This document shows, piece by piece, positions 1 to 7,497 of a stretch of 15,757 bases of DNA. The stretch lies in assembly GCA_949744025.1 (NCBI GenBank), contig CATJWA010000164.1, positions 1 through 15,757 of the forward strand, in the 5' to 3' direction. The stretch's first letter is position 1; each line of letters opens with the position of its first letter. The notes beneath the pieces were generated by a model. The model did not search any database, was not told where the DNA came from, and saw only the letters and a list, made by a program, of their open reading frames with translations. Both the position numbers and the translations under genes were made by a program. The DNA comes from an uncultured Eubacteriales bacterium. GTDB lineage: Bacteria > Bacillota > Clostridia > Oscillospirales > Oscillospiraceae.

Positions 1-52
1 AAAGGATGTGGGGAGTTCCCGCATTTTTATAAAAAATTCAGGAGGTTACCAA

Positions 53-1447
53 ATGAAGATGAAGAAAATTCTTGCACTTGTTCTGGCGCTGACCATGGTG
101 TTCGCGCTGGCGGCCTGCGGCTCTGAGCCTGCTCCGGCCCCGACTCCGGCCGACACACCGGCTCCCGCCGCAACACCCGCTCCGGCAGAACCGCCGGCAG
201 ACGAGCCCGCAGAGCCTGACGAGCCCGCAACGGCCTCCGCCATCACCGTATGGGTTTACCCTGTCGGCGGCTGGGGCGATGAAGCCAAGGTCAAGCCCCT
301 TATCGACAAGTTCACCGCCGACACCGGCATAGCCGTGAACATGGAGTGGCTGGCCTACGCCGACGGAGACGATAAGGTCAATGCCGCGCTTACCGGAGGA
401 AATGCCCCCGATGTCATCATGGAAGGTCCTGAGCGTCTGGTTGCCAACTGGGGCGTAAACGGCCACATGGTCGATCTGGCTGACATGATTGACGACACCG
501 ACCGCGCCGAGATCCTCCCCGCAGCACTTGAGGCCGGCACTGCTGCCGGCGGAGAGGTTTACCTCTACCCGATGTTCAACGTCGCTCACTGCATGGCTGT
601 CAACTACACCGCCGTGAAGGAAGCCGGCGCCGAGGCCAACATTGACCTTGAGACCCGCACCTGGACCGTGGAGCAGTTTGACGCCACTGTGAAGGCTCTG
701 TACGAGAAGTACGGCGGCACCGTGGCTGCTGTGTACTGCGCAGGACAGGGCGGCGACCAGGGTACCCGCGAGCTTATCCGCAACCGTTACGGCACCAAGC
801 TCACCAACGCCGAGCACACCGCCTACACGTGGAACACCCCCGAGGTCATCAATGCCCTGACCGACCTGAAGAACATGCCCGGCATTGACTTCGACGCATC
901 CCTCGCCGGCGGCGACGAGATTGCCAAGTTCTATCAGGGCGTGCTGAAGATGGCTTTCTGCTGGAACGCCGCTCAGCAGCTCGATCCCAACCAGGCCGGC
1001 ACAGGCGAGGGCAAGACCCTTTCCGGCGACGAGATAGTTTATATGTGCTTCCCGACCCAGGAGGGCAAGGATCCCGAGGAAGGCTCCGGCGTATGGGGTC
1101 TGGGTGCATTCGACACCGGAGATGAGGCACGCATAGCGGCCGCCAAGGTGTTCATAAAGTACATGTGTGACTCTGAGCATTGCTCCGAGGCTGGCGATAT
1201 CTCTAACTTCTTCTCCTGCCGCTCCATGGCTGAGGGTACTGAAATTAAGTCCAGCAATCCCCTGCTTGTTGAGTACTACAGCAAGATGATGCCTTACATG
1301 GGCGAGTACTACCAGATCACCAACGGCTGGGCCGGAGCCCGTACCGAGTGGTGGAACATGCTCCAGCGCGTGGGCGCGGGCGACGATATTGCCACCACCG
1401 TGGCAACTTATGAGGCTAACGCCAACGCTGCTGCCAACGCAGGCTGA
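53..1447 (+). CDS. Carbohydrate ABC transporter substrate-binding lipoprotein
   Basis: This 464-residue protein is the extracellular receptor of an ABC importer, tethered to the outer face of the membrane. The start is the ATG at 53, preceded by GGAGG (41-45) with a 7-base spacer; an in-frame ATG at 8 has no ribosome site. Residues 1-22 are a lipoprotein signal: basic MKMKK, a hydrophobic core and the lipobox LAAC with the lipidated Cys22. Residues 24-62 are a Pro/Ala/Glu-rich flexible linker. The mature domain from about residue 65 has family-1 solute-binding features, such as APDVIMEGPERLVANWG and a Trp/Tyr-rich C-terminal part. The genes behind it (two permeases, NanQ, NanA, NagA) make sialic acid or a related amino sugar the likely ligand, as in streptococcal SatABC; that is inference from context. 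A hairpin after the stop may make this the most expressed gene of the operon. Confidence 0.9.
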   Translation: MKMKKILALVLALTMVFALAACGSEPAPAPTPADTPAPAATPAPAEPPADEPAEPDEPATASAITVWVYPVGGWGDEAKVKPLIDKFTADTGIAVNMEWLAYADGDDKVNAALTGGNAPDVIMEGPERLVANWGVNGHMVDLADMIDDTDRAEILPAALEAGTAAGGEVYLYPMFNVAHCMAVNYTAVKEAGAEANIDLETRTWTVEQFDATVKALYEKYGGTVAAVYCAGQGGDQGTRELIRNRYGTKLTNAEHTAYTWNTPEVINALTDLKNMPGIDFDASLAGGDEIAKFYQGVLKMAFCWNAAQQLDPNQAGTGEGKTLSGDEIVYMCFPTQEGKDPEEGSGVWGLGAFDTGDEARIAAAKVFIKYMCDSEHCSEAGDISNFFSCRSMAEGTEIKSSNPLLVEYYSKMMPYMGEYYQITNGWAGARTEWWNMLQRVGAGDDIATTVATYEANANAAANAG

Positions 1448-1490
1448 TATCTATCCTTAGGCGCCAGTCATTTTTGAAATGAAGGGTTCG

Positions 1491-1534
1491 CGTGCCCTCC
1501 CCCTCGCGTAAGCGCGGTGGAGGGCGCGTCTTTT
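1491..1534 (+). terminator. Intrinsic terminator / attenuator after the binding protein gene
   Basis: Arms 1491-1500 and 1519-1528 form a 10-bp stem with one G-U pair. An inner CGCG/CGCG stem (1505-1508 with 1513-1516) closes a TAAG loop, and TCTTTT follows at 1529-1534. It lies 43 bases after the binding protein stop and before the permease genes, which have no obvious promoter of their own. Partial termination here would give excess binding protein over permease, a common arrangement in ABC operons. Confidence 0.6.
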
Positions 1535-1542
1535 ATCCTCGG

Positions 1543-1581
1543 AGGGCGCTGCGCCCTGTCCGGCCGCGCATACGCGGCCGG
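1543..1581. repeat. Two GC-rich palindromes between binding protein and permease genes
   Basis: The first palindrome is AGGGCGC-T-GCGCCCT (1543-1557). The second is a perfect 9-bp inverted repeat, CCGGCCGCG (1560-1568) with CGCGGCCGG (1573-1581), around a CATA loop. No T tract follows either, so they are not simple terminators. They could stabilise the mRNA end left by the preceding attenuator or be copies of a dispersed intergenic palindrome; only a genome-wide search would tell. Confidence 0.5.
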
Positions 1582-1632
1582 AAGCGCACACCTTCGCTCA
1601 GTCAAGATGATTCCAGAAAGGGGCGATGAGCC

Positions 1633-2550
1633 TTGGCAAGACAGAAACAGACGACAATGAGCAAAGAGCTGGTCCGCAGGGAGAACACATCTGCATATCT
1701 CTTTCTTCTGCCCAGCCTGATTTTCTTCGTTGGGTTTGTGGTCATTCCCATGGTGATTTGTATCGGATACAGCTTCACCGACGCTAACATGAACTCAAAG
1801 ACCAATCCGACAACCTTTGTAGCTTTCCAGAATTTTGTCCGCCTCTGGCAGGATAAAACCTTCCTTGAGGCACTGAAAAACACATTTCTGATAGTGCTGG
1901 TGAGCGTGCCCACCGTGTGCTTGTTCTCACTGTGGGTCGGTTCAGCTATCTATAAGCTGAAGGGACCCGTGCTGTCTACCTTCCGATGCATTTTCTACCT
2001 GCCTGTTGTAACCGGCTCCGTTGCCGTCACTGTTGTCTGGAAGTGGATGTATGACAACTACACCGGTATTTTGAACTATGTGTTAAAAGGCACAGGCATA
2101 ATTGAAAACAATATAAACTGGCTGGGTGACGAGCGCTTTGCGCTTTGGTGCATTATACTTATACTGTTCACGACCTCAGTTGGCCAGCCTATAGTTCTGT
2201 ACGTTTCAGCCTTGGGCAATGTGGACCATTCTCTGGTAGAGGCCGCGCAGGTTGACGGGGCGACCAATTCCCAGGTTTTCTGGAAAATCAAGTGGCCTCA
2301 GATGATGCCCACTACGCTGTATATTCTGGTTATAACCACGATAAACAGCTTCCAGTGCTTCGCGCTTATACAGCTTTTGACCTCCGGAGGCTCGGGTACG
2401 AACACGGTAATGTATTACATATACTACACCGCTTTCAAGATGACCGAGCAGGTGGGCCATTTCGGATACGCCAACGCCATGGGCGTTATACTGGCAATCT
2501 TTATCGGTATACTTTCCGCAATCCAGTTCAAGCTGGCCAAAGAAAAGTAA
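1633..2550 (+). CDS. Carbohydrate ABC transporter permease, MalF/UgpA type
   Basis: This 305-residue inner-membrane protein is one half of the translocation pore of the importer. It has about six hydrophobic segments, the first at about residues 21-46. The cytoplasmic EAA loop that docks on the ATPase is seen as EAAQVDGA from residue 203, with prolines at 222 and 226. The start is TTG at 1633, preceded by AAAGGGG (1617-1623) with a 9-base spacer. The in-frame ATG at 1657 has no good ribosome site, and the ATG at 1626 is out of frame. The stop is followed after 12 bases by the second permease, so the two are co-translated. Its length and motif are normal for COG1175. Confidence 0.92.
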   Translation: MARQKQTTMSKELVRRENTSAYLFLLPSLIFFVGFVVIPMVICIGYSFTDANMNSKTNPTTFVAFQNFVRLWQDKTFLEALKNTFLIVLVSVPTVCLFSLWVGSAIYKLKGPVLSTFRCIFYLPVVTGSVAVTVVWKWMYDNYTGILNYVLKGTGIIENNINWLGDERFALWCIILILFTTSVGQPIVLYVSALGNVDHSLVEAAQVDGATNSQVFWKIKWPQMMPTTLYILVITTINSFQCFALIQLLTSGGSGTNTVMYYIYYTAFKMTEQVGHFGYANAMGVILAIFIGILSAIQFKLAKEK

Positions 2551-2562
2551 GGGGGTGGGAAT

Positions 2563-3489
2563 ATGAAGCTTGAAAAACGTGCGACGCCCTACAAGGTGTT
2601 TTCAATTATTGTCCTGGTGATTTTGGCTTTCCTGTTCCTGTTCCCGCTTTACTGGATAGTCACAGGCGCGTTCAAGACCACCGCGGATATTTACGCGCCG
2701 GATCCGCAGTTTTTCCCCAAGGAGTTTACGCTCAACAACTTTGAGCGTCTGTTTGCCAAGCGGACGGCTCCCGCTTGGGAGTTGGCGGTCCCGTTCAGCG
2801 CCCAGTTTTCCGCGAGCCACCAGCCGATTTACTTATCGGTGGGGCCGACTATCCCCGCCGCTTTCCGCTGGCTGGCCAACACGGTTATCATGGCCGTTGT
2901 GGCGATGATTCTAACCTGTATAACCGCCTCGATGGCGGGCTATGCGCTGGCAAAAAAGCGTTTCCACGGCCGCGCTCTGCTGTTTTCGCTTATTGTCTGC
3001 GCTATGGCGCTGCCTAAGCAGGTTATACTCATACCTCTGATAAAAGAGGTTTCCGCGATGAATATGTGGGATAATCTGTGGGCGGTTATTATGCCGACCG
3101 TAGGCTGGCCCTTCGGCGTGTTCCTGATGAAACAGTTTTCCGAGAGCATCCCAGGGGAAATATTGGAGGCTGCGAGGATTGACGGTGCGAGCGAGGCCAA
3201 GACCTTCACCACCATAGTGGTGCCGATGGTAAAGCCCGGCATAGGCGCGCTGGCTATTTTCACCTTTATCAATTCATGGAACGATTATTTCCTCCAGCTG
3301 ATTATGCTTGGAAAGTCGAGCAACTACACGATATCGCTCGGTATTGCGACTCTCCAATCGGAGACGAGTATTGACCACGGCATACTCATGGCCGGCGCGG
3401 CACTGGCCTCGATACCCATCATAATCGTTTTCCTGATATTCCAGAAATACTTCACCCAAGGCATTACCATGGGTGCGGTTAAGGGGTGA
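2563..3489 (+). CDS. Carbohydrate ABC transporter permease, MalG/UgpE type
   Basis: This 308-residue membrane protein is the second half of the transporter pore. Residues 12-36 form the first membrane segment, followed by the typical GAFKTTADIYA stretch. A long extracytoplasmic stretch (about 45-100) precedes the transport core. The EAA loop reads EAARIDGASEAKTF from residue 202, with prolines at 221 and 225, matching the COG0395 family. The ribosome site GGGGG (2551-2555) directly follows the stop of the first permease. It pairs with the upstream permease as a heterodimer and should use the ATPase encoded at the end of the operon. The next gene begins 4 bases after its stop. Confidence 0.92.
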   Translation: MKLEKRATPYKVFSIIVLVILAFLFLFPLYWIVTGAFKTTADIYAPDPQFFPKEFTLNNFERLFAKRTAPAWELAVPFSAQFSASHQPIYLSVGPTIPAAFRWLANTVIMAVVAMILTCITASMAGYALAKKRFHGRALLFSLIVCAMALPKQVILIPLIKEVSAMNMWDNLWAVIMPTVGWPFGVFLMKQFSESIPGEILEAARIDGASEAKTFTTIVVPMVKPGIGALAIFTFINSWNDYFLQLIMLGKSSNYTISLGIATLQSETSIDHGILMAGAALASIPIIIVFLIFQKYFTQGITMGAVKG

Positions 3490-3493
3490 GAGC

Positions 3494-3946
3494 ATGATTT
3501 TGGCTCCCAATGCGGATGCTGCGCTCTATCGCGGCATCCACCACAACCTTGATCTGGCGCTGGAGCATATCACGCCCGAATTTCTTTCCTCTCTCAGAGA
3601 CGAGCGTGTGGAGCTCAAGGCCGGCGAGGTCTGGTGTACAAAGTTTACCTATGAGACGGTTCCCGACGAGGACAGCTTTTTTGAGGCGCACAAGCTGTTT
3701 CTGGACATACATTTGATGCTTTCGGGCTCCGAACGCGTGGAGATATCGCAGCCGGAGTCGCTGGCGCCGCTGCGCAGTGAGCCGGAAAACGATTTTTATG
3801 CATACACCGGCGCTGGCCGATATAGTCTTGTGCTTTCGCCGGGTGATTTTCTGACTGTTTTTCCAAACGACGCCCATCGCATAAAAATGCGCGTGGACGG
3901 TCCCGAAACGGTGAGCAAGGCCGTTTTCAAGGTGAGAATTTTTTAG
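3494..3946 (+). CDS. nanQ: YhcH/YjgK/YiaL family protein, probable N-acetylneuraminate anomerase
   Basis: This 150-residue cupin-fold protein belongs to the YhcH/EbgC family. The E. coli member of that family in the nan operon (NanQ) interconverts sialic acid anomers to feed the lyase. Family residues seen are the FEAHKLFLDIHLMLSG stretch at 63-78 (Glu64, His66, Asp71), the beta-strand segment around FYAYTGAGRY, and FPNDAHRIK with His128. These conserved polar and His residues probably form the metal/substrate pocket. The start is ATG 3494, with GGGGTGAG (3483-3490) overlapping the end of the permease gene; a start at 3473 would lie inside that gene. Its place between sialic acid transporter and lyase genes supports the anomerase role over the beta-galactosidase-subunit name sometimes given to this family. 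Confidence 0.85.
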   Translation: MILAPNADAALYRGIHHNLDLALEHITPEFLSSLRDERVELKAGEVWCTKFTYETVPDEDSFFEAHKLFLDIHLMLSGSERVEISQPESLAPLRSEPENDFYAYTGAGRYSLVLSPGDFLTVFPNDAHRIKMRVDGPETVSKAVFKVRIF

Positions 3947-3978
3947 ATTTTTCAAATGCGAAGGAGCATATTGAAGCA

Positions 3979-4893
3979 ATGAGAGATATTTCAAAGTACA
4001 GGGGGATTTTCCCCGCGTTTTACGCCTGCTATGAGCCGGACGGCTCGGTTAGCCCCGCGAGGGTGCGTGCGCTGGCGCGTTATCTGCTGGAAAAGGGAGT
4101 CAAGGGCCTGTATGTGGGCGGCTCCTCGGGCGAGTGCATATACCAGAATGTGGCCGAGCGCAAGCTGACGCTGGAAAACGTAATGGCTGAGGTCGGCGGA
4201 AAGATGGTTGTCATCGCCCATGTGGCCTGCAACAACACAGAGGACTCACAGAAGCTGGCCGCGCACGCGCAGAGCATGGGCGTGGACGCGATAGCGTCGA
4301 TACCGCCGATATATTTCCACCTGAAGCCTCATGGAATCGTGGAGTACTGGAACGACATCTCCGCCGCCGCACCGGATACCAATTTCTTTATCTACAACAT
4401 TCCTCAGCTTGCCGGCACTGCGCTGACGCCGGAGCTGCTCAGGGAGATGCTGAAGAATCCTCGTGTTATAGGCGTTAAAAACTCCTCCATGCCCACGCAG
4501 GACATTGAGCTCTGGGAGGAGGTCGGAGGCGATGACTTTGCGGTCATGAACGGGCCAGACGAGCAGCTTATCTCCGGTCTCGCGATGGGAGCTACCGGCG
4601 GTATAGGCGGCACCTACGCCGTAATGCCGGAGCTGTATATGAAGATTATGGAGCTTTACGAGGCCGGTGATATGAAAACGGCCGCCGCTTTGCAGCGCAG
4701 GGTCTGCCACATTATCTCTGTCATGTGTTCAGCTCACGGCAACCTCTACGCCCTGATGAAGGAGATTCTGCGTATGCGCGGAATAGACATCGGAGGAGTG
4801 AGAAAGCCTCTGCCCGCGATTATTGAGTCCGATAAGACTATTGCCGCGGATGCGGCGAAGCAGATTGATGAAGCCATAGCCGAGTTTTGCTGA
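3979..4893 (+). CDS. nanA: N-acetylneuraminate lyase (DHDPS/NAL class I aldolase family)
   Basis: This 304-residue (beta/alpha)8 barrel probably cleaves N-acetylneuraminate to N-acetylmannosamine and pyruvate in the cytoplasm. Class I aldolase marks are all present: GGSSGE at 47-52 (carboxylate-binding loop), Tyr139 in IYNIP and the Schiff-base Lys167 in GVKNSS. GPDEQLISGL at 192-201 and GATGGIGGTY at 204-213 resemble the NAL segments that bind the sugar tail, more than DHDPS does. Aligned by eye to E. coli NanA, the tail-binding Ser208 is a Gly here (Gly211), which may broaden or shift the substrate. The ribosome site is AAGGAG at 3961-3966 with a long 12-base spacer, so translation may be modest. 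Its neighbours NanQ and NagA support sialic acid. The alternative is another keto-sugar aldolase of the same superfamily. Confidence 0.85.
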   Translation: MRDISKYRGIFPAFYACYEPDGSVSPARVRALARYLLEKGVKGLYVGGSSGECIYQNVAERKLTLENVMAEVGGKMVVIAHVACNNTEDSQKLAAHAQSMGVDAIASIPPIYFHLKPHGIVEYWNDISAAAPDTNFFIYNIPQLAGTALTPELLREMLKNPRVIGVKNSSMPTQDIELWEEVGGDDFAVMNGPDEQLISGLAMGATGGIGGTYAVMPELYMKIMELYEAGDMKTAAALQRRVCHIISVMCSAHGNLYALMKEILRMRGIDIGGVRKPLPAIIESDKTIAADAAKQIDEAIAEFC

Positions 4894-4908
4894 AATGAGG
4901 TGGCAGGC

Positions 4909-4980
4909 ATGAGGATTTACCAGGAGGCAGATTGTCAGGCCATGAGAAGCACGGAGGCGGAGATGAGCATATGCGGATAA
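4909..4980 (+). other. Possible 23-codon leader ORF overlapping the nagA start
   Basis: An ATG at 4909 follows GAGGTGG (4897-4903) and opens a 23-codon frame whose TAA (4978-4980) lies just inside nagA, overlapping its ATG at 4971 in another frame. The peptide begins MRIYQEADCQ and resembles nothing I know. It could couple nagA translation to the upstream lyase gene, or be chance; no conservation can be judged here. Confidence 0.25.
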
Positions 4981-6101
4981 ACGGCGGTGAAGTATTTGAC
5001 CTTGGGCGCAGCTTCGTAAATCGCGAGCTGTTTACAAGCGGCGGTAAATTTGCGGAGACAAGCGGCGACGACACTGTAATTGACGCTTCGGGCTGCTATG
5101 TCATTCCCGGATTGCTGGACCTGCACTTCCACGGATGCAAGGGTGAGGATTTCAGTGACGGAAAACCCGAGGGACTTCAGGCTATGGCTGATTTCGAGCT
5201 AAGCAGCGGCGTAACCTACATCTGCCCAGCGGGAATGACGCTGGCGGAGGAGACTCTCAGGCAGGTTTGTCTTACTGCTGCGCGGCACAAAAGAGAATCG
5301 CGCACTGGCGCGGAGCTCGTGGGCGTGAATTTGGAGGGACCGTTTCTCAGTGCGGCAAAAAAAGGCGCGCAGAACGCGGAGTTTCTCCGCGACCCTGATG
5401 CGGATATGCTCGCGAGGCTTCAGGATGCGGCGGAGGGACTGGTAAAGCTTGTAACCGTGGCTCCCGAGCAGCCGGGCGCGGAGGAATTCATCCGCGCGGC
5501 GTCGGCAAGCGGTATAAGGGTGTCGGTGGGCCATACGACGGCTGACTACGACACGGCGAGCCGTGCTTTTTCCGCGGGCGCGCGTCAGGCAACCCACCTT
5601 TTCAACGCCATGCCGCCGTTTAACCACCGAGAGCCGGGTGTCGTGGGTGCGGCTTTCGATAATGTTGGGGTCATGGCCGAGCTTATCTGCGATGGTATAC
5701 ACATACATGAGAGCGTGGTGCGCGCAGTGTTCCGGTTGTTTGGTCCGGAAAGGGTGATTCTCATCTCTGATTCCCTGCGCCCGACCGGTATGCCGGATGG
5801 GCGGTATCCATTCGGCGGTCAGGAGATTGTTCTTAAGGGCCGCAGGGCCACGATGGCGGACGACCCGAATACGCTCGCCGGCTCGGTGAGTACGCTTATG
5901 GACTGTGTGCGTACGGCGGCCTCTTTCGGCGTTCCGCTTGCGGACGCGGTGCGCGCGGCCAGCTTTAACCCCGCATCAGCCTTGGGGCTGGAAGGGCGGA
6001 TAGGCGCGCTTGAGACCGGTATGGACGCCGCGGCAGTGCTGCTGAGTAAGGAGGACCTGTCGGTCCGCGCCGTAATTTTCAAGGGTGAACTGGTTTCATA
6101 A
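4971..6101 (+). CDS. nagA: N-acetylglucosamine-6-phosphate deacetylase
   Basis: This 376-residue cytoplasmic amidohydrolase removes acetate from GlcNAc-6-phosphate, the common intermediate of GlcNAc and sialic acid breakdown. Family motifs in order are LHFHG with His52 and His54, NLEGPF with metal ligand Glu122, GHTTADYD with His188, ATHLFNAM with His209, GIHIHE at 242-247, and catalytic Asp267 in ISDSLRPTG (families often have TDA here). TLAGS follows at 301-305. ATG 4971 is chosen because the protein then begins MRINGGEVFD, as NagA usually does, with GGAG (4959-4962) 8 bases upstream. A TTG at 4932 with AGGAGG would add 13 residues unlike the family. No nagB or nanE follows in the window, so glucosamine-6-phosphate deaminase must be encoded elsewhere. 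Confidence 0.93.
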   Translation: MRINGGEVFDLGRSFVNRELFTSGGKFAETSGDDTVIDASGCYVIPGLLDLHFHGCKGEDFSDGKPEGLQAMADFELSSGVTYICPAGMTLAEETLRQVCLTAARHKRESRTGAELVGVNLEGPFLSAAKKGAQNAEFLRDPDADMLARLQDAAEGLVKLVTVAPEQPGAEEFIRAASASGIRVSVGHTTADYDTASRAFSAGARQATHLFNAMPPFNHREPGVVGAAFDNVGVMAELICDGIHIHESVVRAVFRLFGPERVILISDSLRPTGMPDGRYPFGGQEIVLKGRRATMADDPNTLAGSVSTLMDCVRTAASFGVPLADAVRAASFNPASALGLEGRIGALETGMDAAAVLLSKEDLSVRAVIFKGELVS

Positions 6102-6126
6102 ATTCCCCCAGTGTAATTAAAGGTTT

Positions 6127-6250
6127 CCATGGCTACTCCATTTACATAGCCATGGCGGCCCATCAAAAAAGGAGGAAAACCGCCGAGCCGGCGGTGCGGC
6201 AGTGTGGAGACCTGCCGTAATGCGCGGAGAGCTTCACTCTCTCCGGCGCG
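6127..6250 (+). promoter_or_regulatory. Array of hairpins in the nagA-ATPase gap, function unknown
   Basis: Four consecutive inverted repeats occupy this 190-base gap. CCATGGCTA (6127-6135) pairs perfectly with 6147-6155. ACCGCCG (6179-6185) pairs with 6189-6195. CGGCAG (6197-6202) pairs with 6212-6217. GCGCGGAGAG (6222-6231) pairs with 6239-6249 with one bulged base. A strong ribosome-like AAGGAGG (6169-6175) sits between the first two with no start codon at a usable distance. None is followed by a T tract. It may be a structured leader, an RNA-stability element or the site of a small RNA; I do not recognise a known riboswitch class. Confidence 0.45.
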
Positions 6251-6288
6251 AGGTCGCTTTTGCGGAGGCTGGGCGTCCACGGCTCTGA
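6220..6288 (+). other. Possible 22-codon leader ORF ending just before the ATPase gene
   Basis: ATG 6220 opens a 22-codon frame whose TGA (6286-6288) ends 3 bases before the ATPase ATG at 6292. The ATPase gene has no Shine-Dalgarno sequence at a normal distance, so reinitiation after this frame could explain how it is translated. GGAG at 6206-6209 is the only ribosome-like site for it and lies in a hairpin loop. The peptide is basic (begins MRGELHSLRREV) and unrecognised. Confidence 0.25.
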
Positions 6289-6291
6289 TAT

Positions 6292-7410
6292 ATGGCAACC
6301 GTATCGTTAAAAGGTGTTAAGAAGATTTACGACAACAGTGTGACCGCGGTCCATGATTTCAATCTGGATATTGCGGACAAGGAATTTATCGTTCTGGTCG
6401 GACCCTCCGGCTGCGGAAAGTCAACTACCCTGCGCATGGTTGCGGGACTTGAGGATATTTCCGAGGGAGAACTGCTCATTGACGGAGCGCTCATGAACGA
6501 CGTTCAGCCCAAGGACCGTGATATTGCCATGGTTTTCCAGAGCTATGCTCTGTATCCGCATATGACGGTGTATGAGAACATGGCTTTCTCGCTTAAGCTA
6601 AAGAAGGTTCCGAAGGCGGAGATTGACAAGAAGGTGCGCGAGGCCGCGGCTATTCTGGACATCACGCAGTATCTCGAACGCAAGCCGAAAGCACTGTCCG
6701 GCGGTCAGCGCCAGCGTGTTGCCATCGGACGCGCCATAGTGCGCGAGCCGAAGGTGTTCCTCATGGATGAACCGCTGTCCAACCTCGACGCGAAGCTGAG
6801 AAACCAGATGCGCGCGGAGATAATCAAGCTCAGGCAGCGCATCGACACCACCTTCATCTATGTCACCCACGACCAGACGGAAGCCATGACTCTCGGTGAC
6901 CGCATCGTTATAATGAAGGACGGCTTTATTCAGCAGATTGGCACCCCGCAGGAGGTATTTGACCATCCGGCAAATGTGTTTGTTGCGGGCTTTATCGGAA
7001 TGCCGCAGATGAACATGTTTGAGGGCAAGCTGAACAAGACAGGCGCGGGCTATGCTGTCACCGTAGGCGAAAACACGGTGATAGACCTTGCTCCCACGAT
7101 TGCAGGGAAGCTGGCCGAGGCCGGATACGGAGAGAAGAACGTAATTGTCGGTATCCGTCCGGAGCATGTTCTGCTCAAGGACAGCGGACCCGACGTCCTC
7201 AAGGGTAAGGTGGACGTGTCCGAGATGATGGGCAGCGAAATTCACCTGCACGTCACGGCTGCGGGTAAGGACGTGGTGCTGCGTGTCAATACCGCCGACC
7301 TTTCATCGGAAAAGCGCGGCGGCTTTGCCTATGGCTCAGAGCTGAATTTTACCTTCCGCCCAGAGCTGATACACCTGTTCAGCGCCGAGGACGAGAAAAA
7401 TCTTGTCTGA
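6292..7410 (+). CDS. msmX: Sugar ABC transporter ATP-binding protein, MsmX/UgpC/MalK family
   Basis: This 372-residue cytoplasmic ATPase powers the importer by docking on the EAA loops of both permeases. The nucleotide-binding domain (about 1-240) shows Walker A GPSGCGKST (37-45), the Q loop at VFQSYALYPH (81-90), the signature LSGGQRQRVAIGRA (135-148), Walker B VFLMDEP (155-161) and switch His193 in VTHDQTEAMT. A TOBE/OB regulatory domain follows from about 240 to 372, with IRPEHV near its middle. The start is set by family similarity (MATVSLKGVKKIYD), because no ribosome site lies close upstream; the nearest GGAGG-like stretch is more than 20 bases away. Many Firmicute sugar importers share one unlinked MsmX-type ATPase; here one is in the operon, though it may still serve other transporters. 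A strong terminator follows. Confidence 0.92.
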   Translation: MATVSLKGVKKIYDNSVTAVHDFNLDIADKEFIVLVGPSGCGKSTTLRMVAGLEDISEGELLIDGALMNDVQPKDRDIAMVFQSYALYPHMTVYENMAFSLKLKKVPKAEIDKKVREAAAILDITQYLERKPKALSGGQRQRVAIGRAIVREPKVFLMDEPLSNLDAKLRNQMRAEIIKLRQRIDTTFIYVTHDQTEAMTLGDRIVIMKDGFIQQIGTPQEVFDHPANVFVAGFIGMPQMNMFEGKLNKTGAGYAVTVGENTVIDLAPTIAGKLAEAGYGEKNVIVGIRPEHVLLKDSGPDVLKGKVDVSEMMGSEIHLHVTAAGKDVVLRVNTADLSSEKRGGFAYGSELNFTFRPELIHLFSAEDEKNLV

Positions 7411-7428
7411 ACCAGTTCAAGCAAATAC

Positions 7429-7461
7429 AAAACAGGCGTACCAAACCGGTACGCCTGTTTT
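7429..7461. terminator. Bidirectional intrinsic terminator between convergent operons
   Basis: A perfect 14-bp inverted repeat (7429-7442 with 7448-7461) encloses a 5-base loop and begins with AAAA and ends with TTTT. It therefore works on both strands. It lies 18 bases after the ATPase stop and 36 bases beyond the cobW-like stop on the other strand, ending both transcripts. Confidence 0.9.
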
Positions 7462-7497
7462 GCACAGTTGTCGAAGTCACAGAAAACACATATGGTT

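Noticed and set aside
38..1180. 380-codon open frame antisense to the binding-protein gene
   Set aside because: A shadow of a GC-rich gene with strong third-position bias. It has low-complexity composition, no ribosome site and no recognisable domain, while the plus frame has a clear lipoprotein signal.
6127..6155. CCATGGCTA inverted repeat as a terminator of the nagA transcript
   Set aside because: There is no T tract after the stem, and the ATPase gene downstream belongs to the same system.
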